Source: Alphaproteobacteria bacterium (GTDB lineage: Bacteria > Pseudomonadota > Alphaproteobacteria > ATCC43930 > CGMCC-115725). From it: DNA of 6,723 nt. Location: contig JASHTP010000430.1 of the NCBI GenBank assembly GCA_030040495.1, positions 1 through 6,723 on the forward strand, written 5' to 3'. The position numbers and the translations under genes were made by a program. The notes under the pieces were generated by a model, which was given only the letters and a program-made list of their open reading frames with translations, did no database searches and had not been told where the DNA came from. Positions 1-5,170 of this stretch are shown here, piece by piece. Within the stretch, counting starts at the first letter, position 1. Each line of letters begins with the position of its first letter.

Positions 1-186
1 GCGCGCGGCCGTGCGCTGCCGGTCTATCGCACGGTGGCGACCGAGGGACCGGCGCACCGCCGGACCTTCACCGTCACCGTCACCGTCGACGGCCTGCCGC
101 CGGCGACCGCCAGCGGCTCGTCCAAGCGCGCGGCCGAGGCCGCCGCGGCCGCCGCCGCTCTCGCCGCGCTCGGCACGGGCGCATGA
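1..186 (+). CDS. rnc: Ribonuclease III, C-terminal fragment (5' end outside the window)
   Basis: The last 61 codons of an open frame enter from the left edge and end at TGA 184-186. RNase III is a cytoplasmic endonuclease that cuts double-stranded RNA, including rRNA precursors. Only the end of its double-stranded-RNA-binding domain is visible: LPVYRTVATEGPAHRRTF, an alternating TVTVTV beta strand, then the SGSSKRAAE segment that begins the last helix of this domain, where the Lys-Arg contacts RNA in known structures. The final helix is almost pure alanine (AEAAAAAAALAAL), which fits the high GC content. The catalytic nuclease domain lies upstream of the window. The stop overlaps the start of era in an ATGA, and rnc-era is a widespread bacterial gene order; this context supports the identification as much as the short sequence does. 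Confidence 0.88.
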   Translation, partial: ARGRALPVYRTVATEGPAHRRTFTVTVTVDGLPPATASGSSKRAAEAAAAAAALAALGTGA

Positions 187-1088
187 CCGAGGCGGCGGCG
201 CGCCGCTGCGGCTATGTGGCGCTGGTCGGCGCGCCCAATGCCGGCAAATCGACCCTGTTGAACCAGCTCGTCGGCACCAAGCTGTCGATCGTCTCGCCCA
301 AGGTGCAGACGACGCGCTCGCGCGTTCTCGGCATCGTCGTCGAGGGGGAGGCGCAGCTCGTCTTCGTCGACACTCCCGGCATCTTCGCGCCGAAGCGGCG
401 GCTGGAGCGCGCCATGGTCGCCGCCGCCTGGGCCGGCGCCGAGGACGCCGATCTCGTGGTGCTGCTGGTCGATGCGGCGCGCGGCGTCGACGAGGACACG
501 CGGGGCATCGTCGACCGCATCAAATCGGCCAAGCGGCGCGCGGTGCTGGCGCTCAACAAGGTCGACCTCGTGGAGCCGCCGCGTCTGCTGCCGCTCACCG
601 ACCGGCTGCGCCGCGAGGGGATCTTCGACGCCGTCTTCATGGTGTCGGCGCTCACCGGCGACGGCGTCGCCGATCTCCGCCGCCATCTCGCCGCCGCGCT
701 GCCGGAGGGGCCGTGGCTCTATCCCGAAGACCAGCTCACCGACCTGCCGCAACGGCTGCTCGCGGCCGAGGCGACGCGCGAGCAGGTCTTTCTGCAGCTC
801 CACCAGGAGCTGCCCTATGCCACCATGGTCGAGACCGATCTCTGGGAGGAGCGCGAGGATGGCAGCGTCAAGATCAGCCAGACCATCCATGTGCAGCGCG
901 CCAGCCAGAAGGCGATCGTGCTCGGCAAGGGCGGCAGCCGGATCAAGGAGATCGGCGCCCGCGCCCGCGCCGAGCTCGAGCGCATGTTCGGCCGCCGCGT
1001 CCATCTCTTCCTGTTCGTGCGGGTGACCGAGGATTGGAGCGAGGATCGCGAGCGCTACAAGCAGATGGGCCTGGAATTCGAGAGCTGA
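183..1088 (+). CDS. era: GTPase Era, 30S ribosomal subunit assembly factor
   Basis: This 301-residue protein has the normal length and layout for Era, an essential GTPase that binds the 3' end of 16S rRNA and helps mature the small ribosomal subunit. The GTPase domain shows G1 GAPNAGKS (16-23), G2 threonines QTTR (42-45), G3 DTPG (63-66), G4 NKVD (125-128) and G5 SAL (155-157). A C-terminal type II KH RNA-binding domain carries the GKGG loop at 248-251, followed by SRIKEIG, and the chain ends in the typical KQMGLEFES. ATG 183 is chosen because it overlaps the rnc stop as ATGA, implying translational coupling; there is only a weak G-rich ribosome site before it. recO starts 3 bases after the stop. 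RNase III and Era both act in rRNA processing, so the linkage makes functional sense. No key residue is missing. Confidence 0.98.
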   Translation: MTEAAARRCGYVALVGAPNAGKSTLLNQLVGTKLSIVSPKVQTTRSRVLGIVVEGEAQLVFVDTPGIFAPKRRLERAMVAAAWAGAEDADLVVLLVDAARGVDEDTRGIVDRIKSAKRRAVLALNKVDLVEPPRLLPLTDRLRREGIFDAVFMVSALTGDGVADLRRHLAAALPEGPWLYPEDQLTDLPQRLLAAEATREQVFLQLHQELPYATMVETDLWEEREDGSVKISQTIHVQRASQKAIVLGKGGSRIKEIGARARAELERMFGRRVHLFLFVRVTEDWSEDRERYKQMGLEFES

Positions 1089-1091
1089 GCG

Positions 1092-1847
1092 ATGCAGTGG
1101 GAAGACGAGGGCATCGTTCTGGCCGCGCGGCGCCACGGCGAGAGCGCGCTCATCGTGGAGCTGCTGACGCGGGAGCATGGCCGCCATGCCGGGCTGGTGC
1201 GGGGCGGGCAGGGGCGGAAGCTCCGGACCGTCTGCCAGATCGGCAACCGCGTCGCGGCGCAGTGGAAGGCGCGGCTCGCCGAGCATCTCGGCTCGCTCGG
1301 CTGCGAGCTGTTGCGCGGCCACGCCGCCAGGGTCATCGACGATCCCGCCCGACTCGCCTGCCTCGCCTCCGCCGCCGCGGTCGCCGCCGCGGCGCTGCCC
1401 GAGCGCGAGCCGCATCCGCGCGCCTTTGCCGGGCTCTCGGCGCTGCTCGAGTCGCTCGATGCCGACCACGGCTGGGCGGTAGGCTATGTCGAATGGGAGC
1501 TGATGCTGCTCGCCGAACTCGGCTTCGGCCTCGACCTCTCGCGCTGCGCCGCGACCGGAAGCACGGCCGATCTTGTCTATGTCTCGCCGAAATCGGGCCA
1601 CGCGGTCTCGGCCGAAGCGGGGGCGCCCTATCGCAACAAGCTGCTGCGCCTGCCGCGTTTCCTGCTGTCGCCGGCGGCGGAAGAAGCGCCCGCGCCGCAG
1701 GACGTGCTCGACGGGCTGACGCTCACCGGCCACTTCCTCGAGGCACGCGTCTTCGCGCCGCACGGGCGCAAACCGCCGCAGGCGCGCGCTCGCTTCGTTG
1801 ACCTGGTGACGCGCATGGCTAAAATGGCGCGTGAGCAGAATGCCTAG
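1092..1847 (+). CDS. recO: DNA repair protein RecO
   Basis: This 251-residue protein matches RecO, which works with RecR (and RecF) to displace SSB and load RecA onto single-stranded DNA in the RecFOR recombination pathway. The N-terminal OB-fold is recognisable from MQWEDEGIVLAARRHGES and LLTREHGRHAGLVRGG (about residues 1-80). A helical C-terminal part follows, with GYVEWELMLLAELGFGLDLS (131-150), RCAATGST (151-158), VYVSPKSGHAVS and a GRKPPQAR segment near the end. The cysteines (48, 71, 90, 152) form no CxxC pairs, so the zinc finger found in some RecO proteins (such as that of Deinococcus) is absent, as in many proteobacterial members. It begins 3 bases after era, so it is co-transcribed. 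Its last 50 bases also contain a promoter-like sequence for parC. The stop TAG lies inside a 12-base palindrome. Confidence 0.96.
   Translation: MQWEDEGIVLAARRHGESALIVELLTREHGRHAGLVRGGQGRKLRTVCQIGNRVAAQWKARLAEHLGSLGCELLRGHAARVIDDPARLACLASAAAVAAAALPEREPHPRAFAGLSALLESLDADHGWAVGYVEWELMLLAELGFGLDLSRCAATGSTADLVYVSPKSGHAVSAEAGAPYRNKLLRLPRFLLSPAAEEAPAPQDVLDGLTLTGHFLEARVFAPHGRKPPQARARFVDLVTRMAKMAREQNA
1798..1825 (+). promoter_or_regulatory. Candidate sigma-70-type promoter for parC inside the end of recO
   Basis: TTGACC (1798-1803, 5 of 6 matches to TTGACA) is separated by 16 bases from TAAAAT (1820-1825, 5 of 6 matches to TATAAT). Transcription would begin near 1832, about 55 bases before the parC ATG. 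Such AT-rich hexamers stand out in this very GC-rich sequence. The gap before parC (39 bases) is also the longest in the first cluster, which fits a separate or additional promoter. The hexamers are seen directly; activity is inferred. Confidence 0.5.
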
Positions 1848-1851
1848 GCAT
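1840..1851. repeat. 12-base perfect palindrome over the recO stop codon
   Basis: ATGCCTAGGCAT is a perfect inverted repeat with no spacer, and the recO stop TAG sits in its centre. It falls about 8-20 bases after the start point predicted from the promoter-like pair at 1798-1825, which is a possible place for a repressor site. It contains CTAG, generally an under-represented tetramer in proteobacterial genomes. No regulator can be named from the sequence, and chance is a real alternative. Confidence 0.35.
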
Positions 1852-1886
1852 CGCGACTCGCCCGCCGCCCTTTCGATCGGATTTCA

Positions 1887-4103
1887 ATGAGCAAGACCGC
1901 CGCCGCCGGCGACATCCGCGACGTGGATTTCGCCGAAGCGCTGGGGGAGCGCTATCTCTCCTACGCGCTCTCCACCATCACCGCGCGCTCGCTGCCCGAC
2001 GTGCGCGACGGGCTGAAGCCTGTGCATCGCCGCGTGCTCTACGCCATGCGCGAGCTGAAGCTCGATCCCAAGTCCGGCTTCAAGAAATGCGCGCGCGTCG
2101 TCGGCGACGTCGTCGGCAAGTTCCACCCGCACGGCAACGACGCCGTCTATGAGACGCTGGTGCGTCTGGCGCAGGATTTCGCGCAGCGCTACCCGCTGGT
2201 CGAGGGCCAGGGCAATTTCGGCAATATCGACGGCGACAGCGCCGCCGCCATGCGCTACACGGAAAGCCGGCTCACCGAGGTCGCCGAGGCGCTGCTCGCC
2301 GGCATCGACCAGGACGCGGTCGATTTCCGCCCGACCTACGACGGCGAGAACAGCGAGCCGGCGGCGCTGCCGTCGCGCTTCCCGAACCTGCTCGCCAACG
2401 GCGCCAGCGGCATCGCCGTCGGCATGGCGACGAGCATCCCGCCGCACAATGCCGGCGAGCTCTGCGACGCGCTCGTCCATCTCGTCAAGCACAAGCGCTG
2501 CACCGTCGACGAGCTGGTCGAGCGCGTGCGCGGCCCGGACTTCCCGACCGGCGGCGTGCTCGTCGAGGCGGGCGAGGCGATCCGCCAGGCCTATGCCGCC
2601 GGCCGCGGCAGCTTCCGGCTGCGCGCCAGATGGCGGCGCGAGGCGCTGAGCCACGGTCTCTACGAGGTGGTCGTCACCGAGATTCCCTATCAGGTGCCGA
2701 AATCGCGCCTCATCGAAAAGATCGCGGCGCTGCTCGAGGAGCGGAAGCTGCCGCTGCTCGCCGACGTGCGCGACGAGTCGACCGACGAGGTGCGGATCGT
2801 GCTCGAGCCCAAATCGCGCAACGTCGACGCCGACGTGCTGATGGAATCGCTGTTCCGCGCCACCGAGCTCGAAATCCGCGTGCCCTTGAACCTCAACGTC
2901 CTCGACGCCCAGGGCGTGCCGCGGGTGATGGATCTGAAGGAGGCGCTTCAGGCCTTCCTCGACCATCGCCGCGCGGTGCTGCAGCGCACCAGCCGCTTCC
3001 GCCTCGCCGAGATCGCGCGCCGCAGCGAGATCCTCAAGGGGCAGATGATCGTCTACCTCAACCTCGACGAGGTCATCCGCATCATCCGCGAGCATGACGA
3101 CGCCAAGGAGCGGATGATGAAGCGCTGGCGCCTCAGCGATGCGCAGGCCGAGGCGATCCTCAACATGCGGCTGCGCGCGTTGCGCCGGCTCGAGGAGATC
3201 GAGATCAAGAAGGAGCTCAAAAGCCTCGGCGCCGAGCAGGAGGAACTCGACGCCCTGCTCGCCGACGACAAGCGGCAATGGAAGGCGATCGTCGCCGAGC
3301 TCGAGGACATCAAGCAGGCCTTCGGCGGCGGCGCGCTCGGCAGGCGTCGCACCGAGATCGGCATGCCGCCCGCCGCCCTCCAGGTGCCGGTCGAGGCGCT
3401 GGTCGAGCGCGAGCCCGTCACCGTGCTGTGCTCGGCCAAGGGCTGGATCCGCGCCGTCAAAGGCCACAATCTCAACCTCGCCGACATCAAGTACAAGGAG
3501 GGCGACGAGGGCCGCTTCGTCGTGCCGGCCGCGACCACCGACAAGCTGCTGATCTTCGCCACCAACGGCCGATTCTACACGCTGCCGGTCGACAAGCTGC
3601 CGGGCGGGCGCGGCCACGGCGAGCCGGTGCGGCTGATGATCGAACTCGGCAACGAGCACGAGGTGGCGGCGATCCTGCCTTACGCCGCCGGCGCCAAGCT
3701 CCTGCTCGCCTCGAGCGACGGGCGCGGCTTCGTCGTTCCGGCCGACGAGGCGCTGGGCCAGACCCGTGCCGGCAAGGTGGTGATGAGCCCGGGCGAAGGC
3801 GCGGCGGCGCGCGTCTGCGTGCCGGCCGATGGCGATTCCGTCGCGGTGGTCGGCACCAACCGCAAGCTGCTGATCTTCCCGCTTGCCGAGGTGCCGGAGA
3901 TGACCCGCGGCCGCGGCGTCATCCTGCAGCGCTATCACGACGGCGAGCTGTCGGATGCCAAGGTCTTCGCCAAGGCCGAGGGCCTGAGCTGGAAGAGCGG
4001 CGAGCGCACCCGCACCGAGACCGACCTGCGCGCCTGGCTCGGCCAGCGCGCCGGCAGCGGCAGGGTGCTGCAGGGCTTCGCCAAGAACAACAAGTTCGGC
4101 TGA
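1887..4103 (+). CDS. parC: DNA topoisomerase IV subunit A
   Basis: This 738-residue protein is the DNA-breaking subunit of topoisomerase IV, which with ParE decatenates daughter chromosomes and relaxes supercoils. The N-terminal winged-helix domain holds SLPDVRDGLKPVHRR (35-49), the HPHG loop (80-83) and the catalytic pair Arg123-Tyr124 in AAMRYTESR; Tyr124 would link covalently to DNA. The tower segment GIAVGMATSIPPHN (175-188) contains the DNA-bending isoleucine, Ile176. A coiled-coil gate (roughly 350-450) precedes the C-terminal beta-pinwheel (roughly 490-715). The GyrA-box QRRGGKG is absent; a divergent GGRGHGEP occurs at 573-580, which supports ParC over GyrA. In the quinolone-determining region the usual Asp-Ser is Asn84-Asp85, while Glu89 is kept. 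The ATG follows a 39-base gap with only a weak GGA ribosome site; tusA follows at 7 bases. Confidence 0.96.
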   Translation: MSKTAAAGDIRDVDFAEALGERYLSYALSTITARSLPDVRDGLKPVHRRVLYAMRELKLDPKSGFKKCARVVGDVVGKFHPHGNDAVYETLVRLAQDFAQRYPLVEGQGNFGNIDGDSAAAMRYTESRLTEVAEALLAGIDQDAVDFRPTYDGENSEPAALPSRFPNLLANGASGIAVGMATSIPPHNAGELCDALVHLVKHKRCTVDELVERVRGPDFPTGGVLVEAGEAIRQAYAAGRGSFRLRARWRREALSHGLYEVVVTEIPYQVPKSRLIEKIAALLEERKLPLLADVRDESTDEVRIVLEPKSRNVDADVLMESLFRATELEIRVPLNLNVLDAQGVPRVMDLKEALQAFLDHRRAVLQRTSRFRLAEIARRSEILKGQMIVYLNLDEVIRIIREHDDAKERMMKRWRLSDAQAEAILNMRLRALRRLEEIEIKKELKSLGAEQEELDALLADDKRQWKAIVAELEDIKQAFGGGALGRRRTEIGMPPAALQVPVEALVEREPVTVLCSAKGWIRAVKGHNLNLADIKYKEGDEGRFVVPAATTDKLLIFATNGRFYTLPVDKLPGGRGHGEPVRLMIELGNEHEVAAILPYAAGAKLLLASSDGRGFVVPADEALGQTRAGKVVMSPGEGAAARVCVPADGDSVAVVGTNRKLLIFPLAEVPEMTRGRGVILQRYHDGELSDAKVFAKAEGLSWKSGERTRTETDLRAWLGQRAGSGRVLQGFAKNNKFG

Positions 4104-4110
4104 GGCGGCG

Positions 4111-4341
4111 ATGAGCGAACCCGTCATCCTCGACGCCAGCGGGCTCAAATGCCCGCTGCCCGTGCTCAAGGCGCGCAAGGCGATGCGCGACGTCCCCGCC
4201 GGCGGCGTGCTGCGCATCATCGCCACCGATCCCGGCGCGCCCAAGGATTTCGAGCATTTCTGCGAGACCACCGGCCATCAGCTCCTCGCCCTGCGGGAAG
4301 AGGCGGGAACTCTCACCTTCGACATCAAGAAGGCGGGGTGA
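4111..4341 (+). CDS. tusA: TusA-family sulfur carrier protein
   Basis: This 76-residue protein has the size and fold signature of TusA (formerly SirA-like): LDASGLKCPLPVLKARKAM at the N-terminus, with Cys14 in the CPxP motif (14-17) as the persulfide-carrying residue, then a beta-alpha-beta tail with ATDPGAPKDFEHFC (39-52). In E. coli, TusA accepts sulfur from the cysteine desulfurase IscS and passes it on for tRNA 2-thiouridine synthesis and other sulfur uses; other family members serve sulfur oxidation or molybdenum-cofactor enzymes. Nothing here shows which acceptor applies, since no other sulfur-transfer gene is in view. The ATG is 7 bases after the parC stop, with GAGG (4102-4105) as ribosome site overlapping that stop, so it is probably translated from the parC message. 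The next 275 bases carry no gene. Confidence 0.9.
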   Translation: MSEPVILDASGLKCPLPVLKARKAMRDVPAGGVLRIIATDPGAPKDFEHFCETTGHQLLALREEAGTLTFDIKKAG

Positions 4342-4361
4342 GGGCGCCACGCGGCGTTCGT

Positions 4362-4416
4362 AGGCCGTCTGGGATCCTGACGCCGGCCTGGCGATAGACG
4401 CGCGCGGCGCCCAGAC
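4362..4416 (+). terminator. Imperfect stem structure after tusA, possible transcript end
   Basis: GTCTGGG (4367-4373) is the exact reverse complement of CCCAGAC (4410-4416). Between them CGCC (4381-4384) can pair with GGCG (4390-4393). A competing shorter fold pairs AGGC and CGTC (4362-4369) with GACG (4379-4382) and GCCT (4386-4389), leaving a 3-base bulge. The location, 20-75 bases after the tusA stop, suits a 3' end for the parC-tusA transcript. No T-run follows, so it is not a textbook intrinsic terminator, and Rho-dependent ending or mere mRNA structure is equally possible. Confidence 0.25.
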
Positions 4417-4443
4417 CTTAGCCGCGATGCCGCGTCGTTCTCA

Positions 4444-4472
4444 TTGACAACAGCGCGCGGACGACACATCTT
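4444..4472 (+). promoter_or_regulatory. Candidate promoter for the GNAT acetyltransferase gene
   Basis: A perfect -35 consensus TTGACA (4444-4449) is followed after 17 bases by CATCTT (4467-4472), which matches TATAAT at three positions, including the important second A and last T. Weak -10 elements paired with a strong TTGAC are common in Alphaproteobacteria. Transcription would start near 4480, leaving a leader of about 137 bases before the ATG at 4617. That leader contains the nested hairpin at 4512-4559. Spacing and hexamers are seen; function is inferred. Confidence 0.5.
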
Positions 4473-4493
4473 CCTGCGCCATGACCGCTTGTC

Positions 4494-4578
4494 TCGGAAT
4501 CGCGCGACGACGAAGCCGCTGAGCGGCCCCTCAGGGGCCGCGCGCCGGCACGCGGCTTCTCGGCCGTTGGTCGGAATC
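4494..4578. repeat. 8-base direct repeats flanking the leader hairpin
   Basis: TCGGAATC occurs at 4494-4501 and again at 4571-4578. The two copies lie almost symmetrically around the hairpin at 4512-4559 (10 bases before it, 11 bases after). This could be a target-site duplication left by a small palindromic insertion, a paired protein-binding site, or coincidence. I could not compare it with other copies in the genome. Confidence 0.3.
4512..4559 (+). promoter_or_regulatory. Nested GC-rich hairpin in the leader of the GNAT gene
   Basis: An outer 8-base stem pairs GAAGCCGC (4512-4519) with GCGGCTTC (4552-4559). Inside it, GCGGCCCC (4523-4530) pairs perfectly with GGGGCCGC (4534-4541) around a TCA loop. 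The same segments can form an alternative pair of hairpins: GCCGC (4515-4519) with GCGGC (4523-4527), and GCCGCG (4537-4542) with CGCGGC (4551-4556). The two arrangements exclude each other, although the nested one has longer stems and should be more stable. There is no T-run after it, so a simple intrinsic terminator is unlikely. It ends 57 bases before the ATG and could be a regulatory leader, a small-RNA body or a remnant repeat element. Confidence 0.45.
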
Positions 4579-4616
4579 TCCGGGAACTCCATCTTTGCTC
4601 CGCATGGGGCGCGGTC

Positions 4617-5132
4617 ATGACGCACAGCATCTTTCCCTGCAGCCGGCAGGCGCACGGCGCCCGCTATGAGATCGACACCGACGCGGCGCGGCTCGACCTC
4701 GCCGTCATCCACCGCTTCCTCGCCGCCTCGCATTGGGCGAGCGGGATACCCCTGCCCGTGCTCGAGCGCGCCATCGCCCGGTCGCTCGCCTTCGGCCTCT
4801 ATCGCGACGGCAATCAGGTCGGCTTTGCCCGGGTGGTCACGGACTACGCCACCTTCGCCTATCTCGCCGACGTCTTCGTTCTGCCCGAGGAGCGCGGCAA
4901 GGGCCTTGGCCGCTGGCTGGTCGAGACCATCCTCGCCCATCCCGAGCTCCAGGGGCTGCGGCGCTGGCTGCTGGGAACGCGCGACGCGCAGGGCCTCTAC
5001 GAGCGCTGCGGCTTCCGCGTGCCGGCACCGCCCTTCGCCTTCATGGAGCGGCTCGACGTCGGCGCCTATGAGCGCACGCCGCCGGCGCGCCGGCGGCAGA
5101 GGCTGCTAGGAGCGGCGCGGGTTTCGTATTAG
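4617..5132 (+). CDS. GNAT-family N-acetyltransferase
   Basis: This 171-residue protein belongs to the GNAT superfamily, which moves an acetyl group from acetyl-CoA to an amine. The acetyl-CoA pyrophosphate loop is RGKGLG (93-98) in the pattern R-x-x-G-x-G, preceded by the strand YLADVFVLPEE (82-92) and followed by the helix GRWLVETIL. FGLYRDGNQVGFARVVTDYATFAYLAD is typical of a proteobacterial subfamily of unknown substrate, and DAQGLYERCGF is the usual C-terminal GNAT helix. The acceptor cannot be predicted. ATG 4617 is supported by GGGG at 4606-4609, 7 bases upstream. The basic tail PPARRRQRLL after about residue 153 extends past the conserved domain and is encoded partly by a perfect 20-base palindrome. 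The gene probably has its own promoter at 4444-4472, and the alcohol dehydrogenase gene begins 38 bases after its stop. Confidence 0.88.
   Translation: MTHSIFPCSRQAHGARYEIDTDAARLDLAVIHRFLAASHWASGIPLPVLERAIARSLAFGLYRDGNQVGFARVVTDYATFAYLADVFVLPEERGKGLGRWLVETILAHPELQGLRRWLLGTRDAQGLYERCGFRVPAPPFAFMERLDVGAYERTPPARRRQRLLGAARVSY
5078..5097. repeat. 20-base perfect palindrome in the 3' end of the GNAT gene
   Basis: The ten bases GCCGCCGGCG (5078-5087) are followed directly by their exact reverse complement (5088-5097). In mRNA this can form a very GC-rich hairpin with a minimal loop, 33 bases before the stop codon. A modest T-containing stretch (GTTTCGTATT, 5121-5130) lies 23 bases later, too far for a normal intrinsic terminator. 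It may separate expression of the acetyltransferase from that of the alcohol dehydrogenase, or simply reflect GC-rich codon runs. Confidence 0.45.
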
Positions 5133-5158
5133 AACTGGCGCTCAAGAAGCCGACATCC

Positions 5159-5167
5159 GGGGGAGGG
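5159..5167 (+). promoter_or_regulatory. Strong ribosome binding site deciding the alcohol dehydrogenase start
   Basis: A purine run GGGGGAGGG contains a GGAGG core at 5162-5166, ending 4 bases before ATG 5171. The next in-frame ATG (5189) is 22 bases from this site, so 5171 is the better start. It is the strongest Shine-Dalgarno sequence in the window, which suggests efficient translation and independent initiation rather than coupling to the gene upstream. Confidence 0.7.
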
Positions 5168-5170
5168 CCC

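Noticed and set aside
69..86. Three tandem copies of CACCGT in the end of rnc
   Set aside because: They encode a TVTVTV beta strand of the RNA-binding domain; three hexamers are explained by coding and codon bias.
183..186. The ATGA overlap of rnc and era as something unusual
   Set aside because: Four-base overlaps are ordinary translational coupling, and rnc-era is a common operon.
24..1763. A 579-codon minus-strand open frame opposite rnc, era and recO
   Set aside because: It spans three real genes, shows no family signature, and its composition is that of an antisense shadow.
11..1801. A 596-codon plus-strand open frame in another frame over rnc, era and recO
   Set aside because: The product is an Arg, Ala and Pro-rich string typical of a shifted frame in GC-rich coding DNA; the overlapping frames encode clear Era and RecO.
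1884..4271. A 795-codon open frame on the minus strand opposite parC and tusA
   Set aside because: Its product is low-complexity (rich in Ala, Leu, Asp, His, Arg) with no recognisable domain, and it exactly mirrors a strongly conserved gene. In such GC-rich DNA stop codons are rare in antisense frames.
4342..4616. A tRNA or other known structural RNA gene in the gap
   Set aside because: No T-loop-like GTTCGA sequence, no acceptor-stem symmetry of about 75 bases and no CCA context was found on either strand.
4278..4940. A 220-codon minus-strand open frame covering the non-coding gap and part of the GNAT gene
   Set aside because: No family resemblance was seen, and it overlaps both tusA and the acetyltransferase domain; the gap itself shows structure rather than coding character.
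5127..5132. TATTAG as a -10 element for the alcohol dehydrogenase gene
   Set aside because: No acceptable -35 hexamer lies 16-18 bases upstream, and the sequence is the end of the GNAT coding region.
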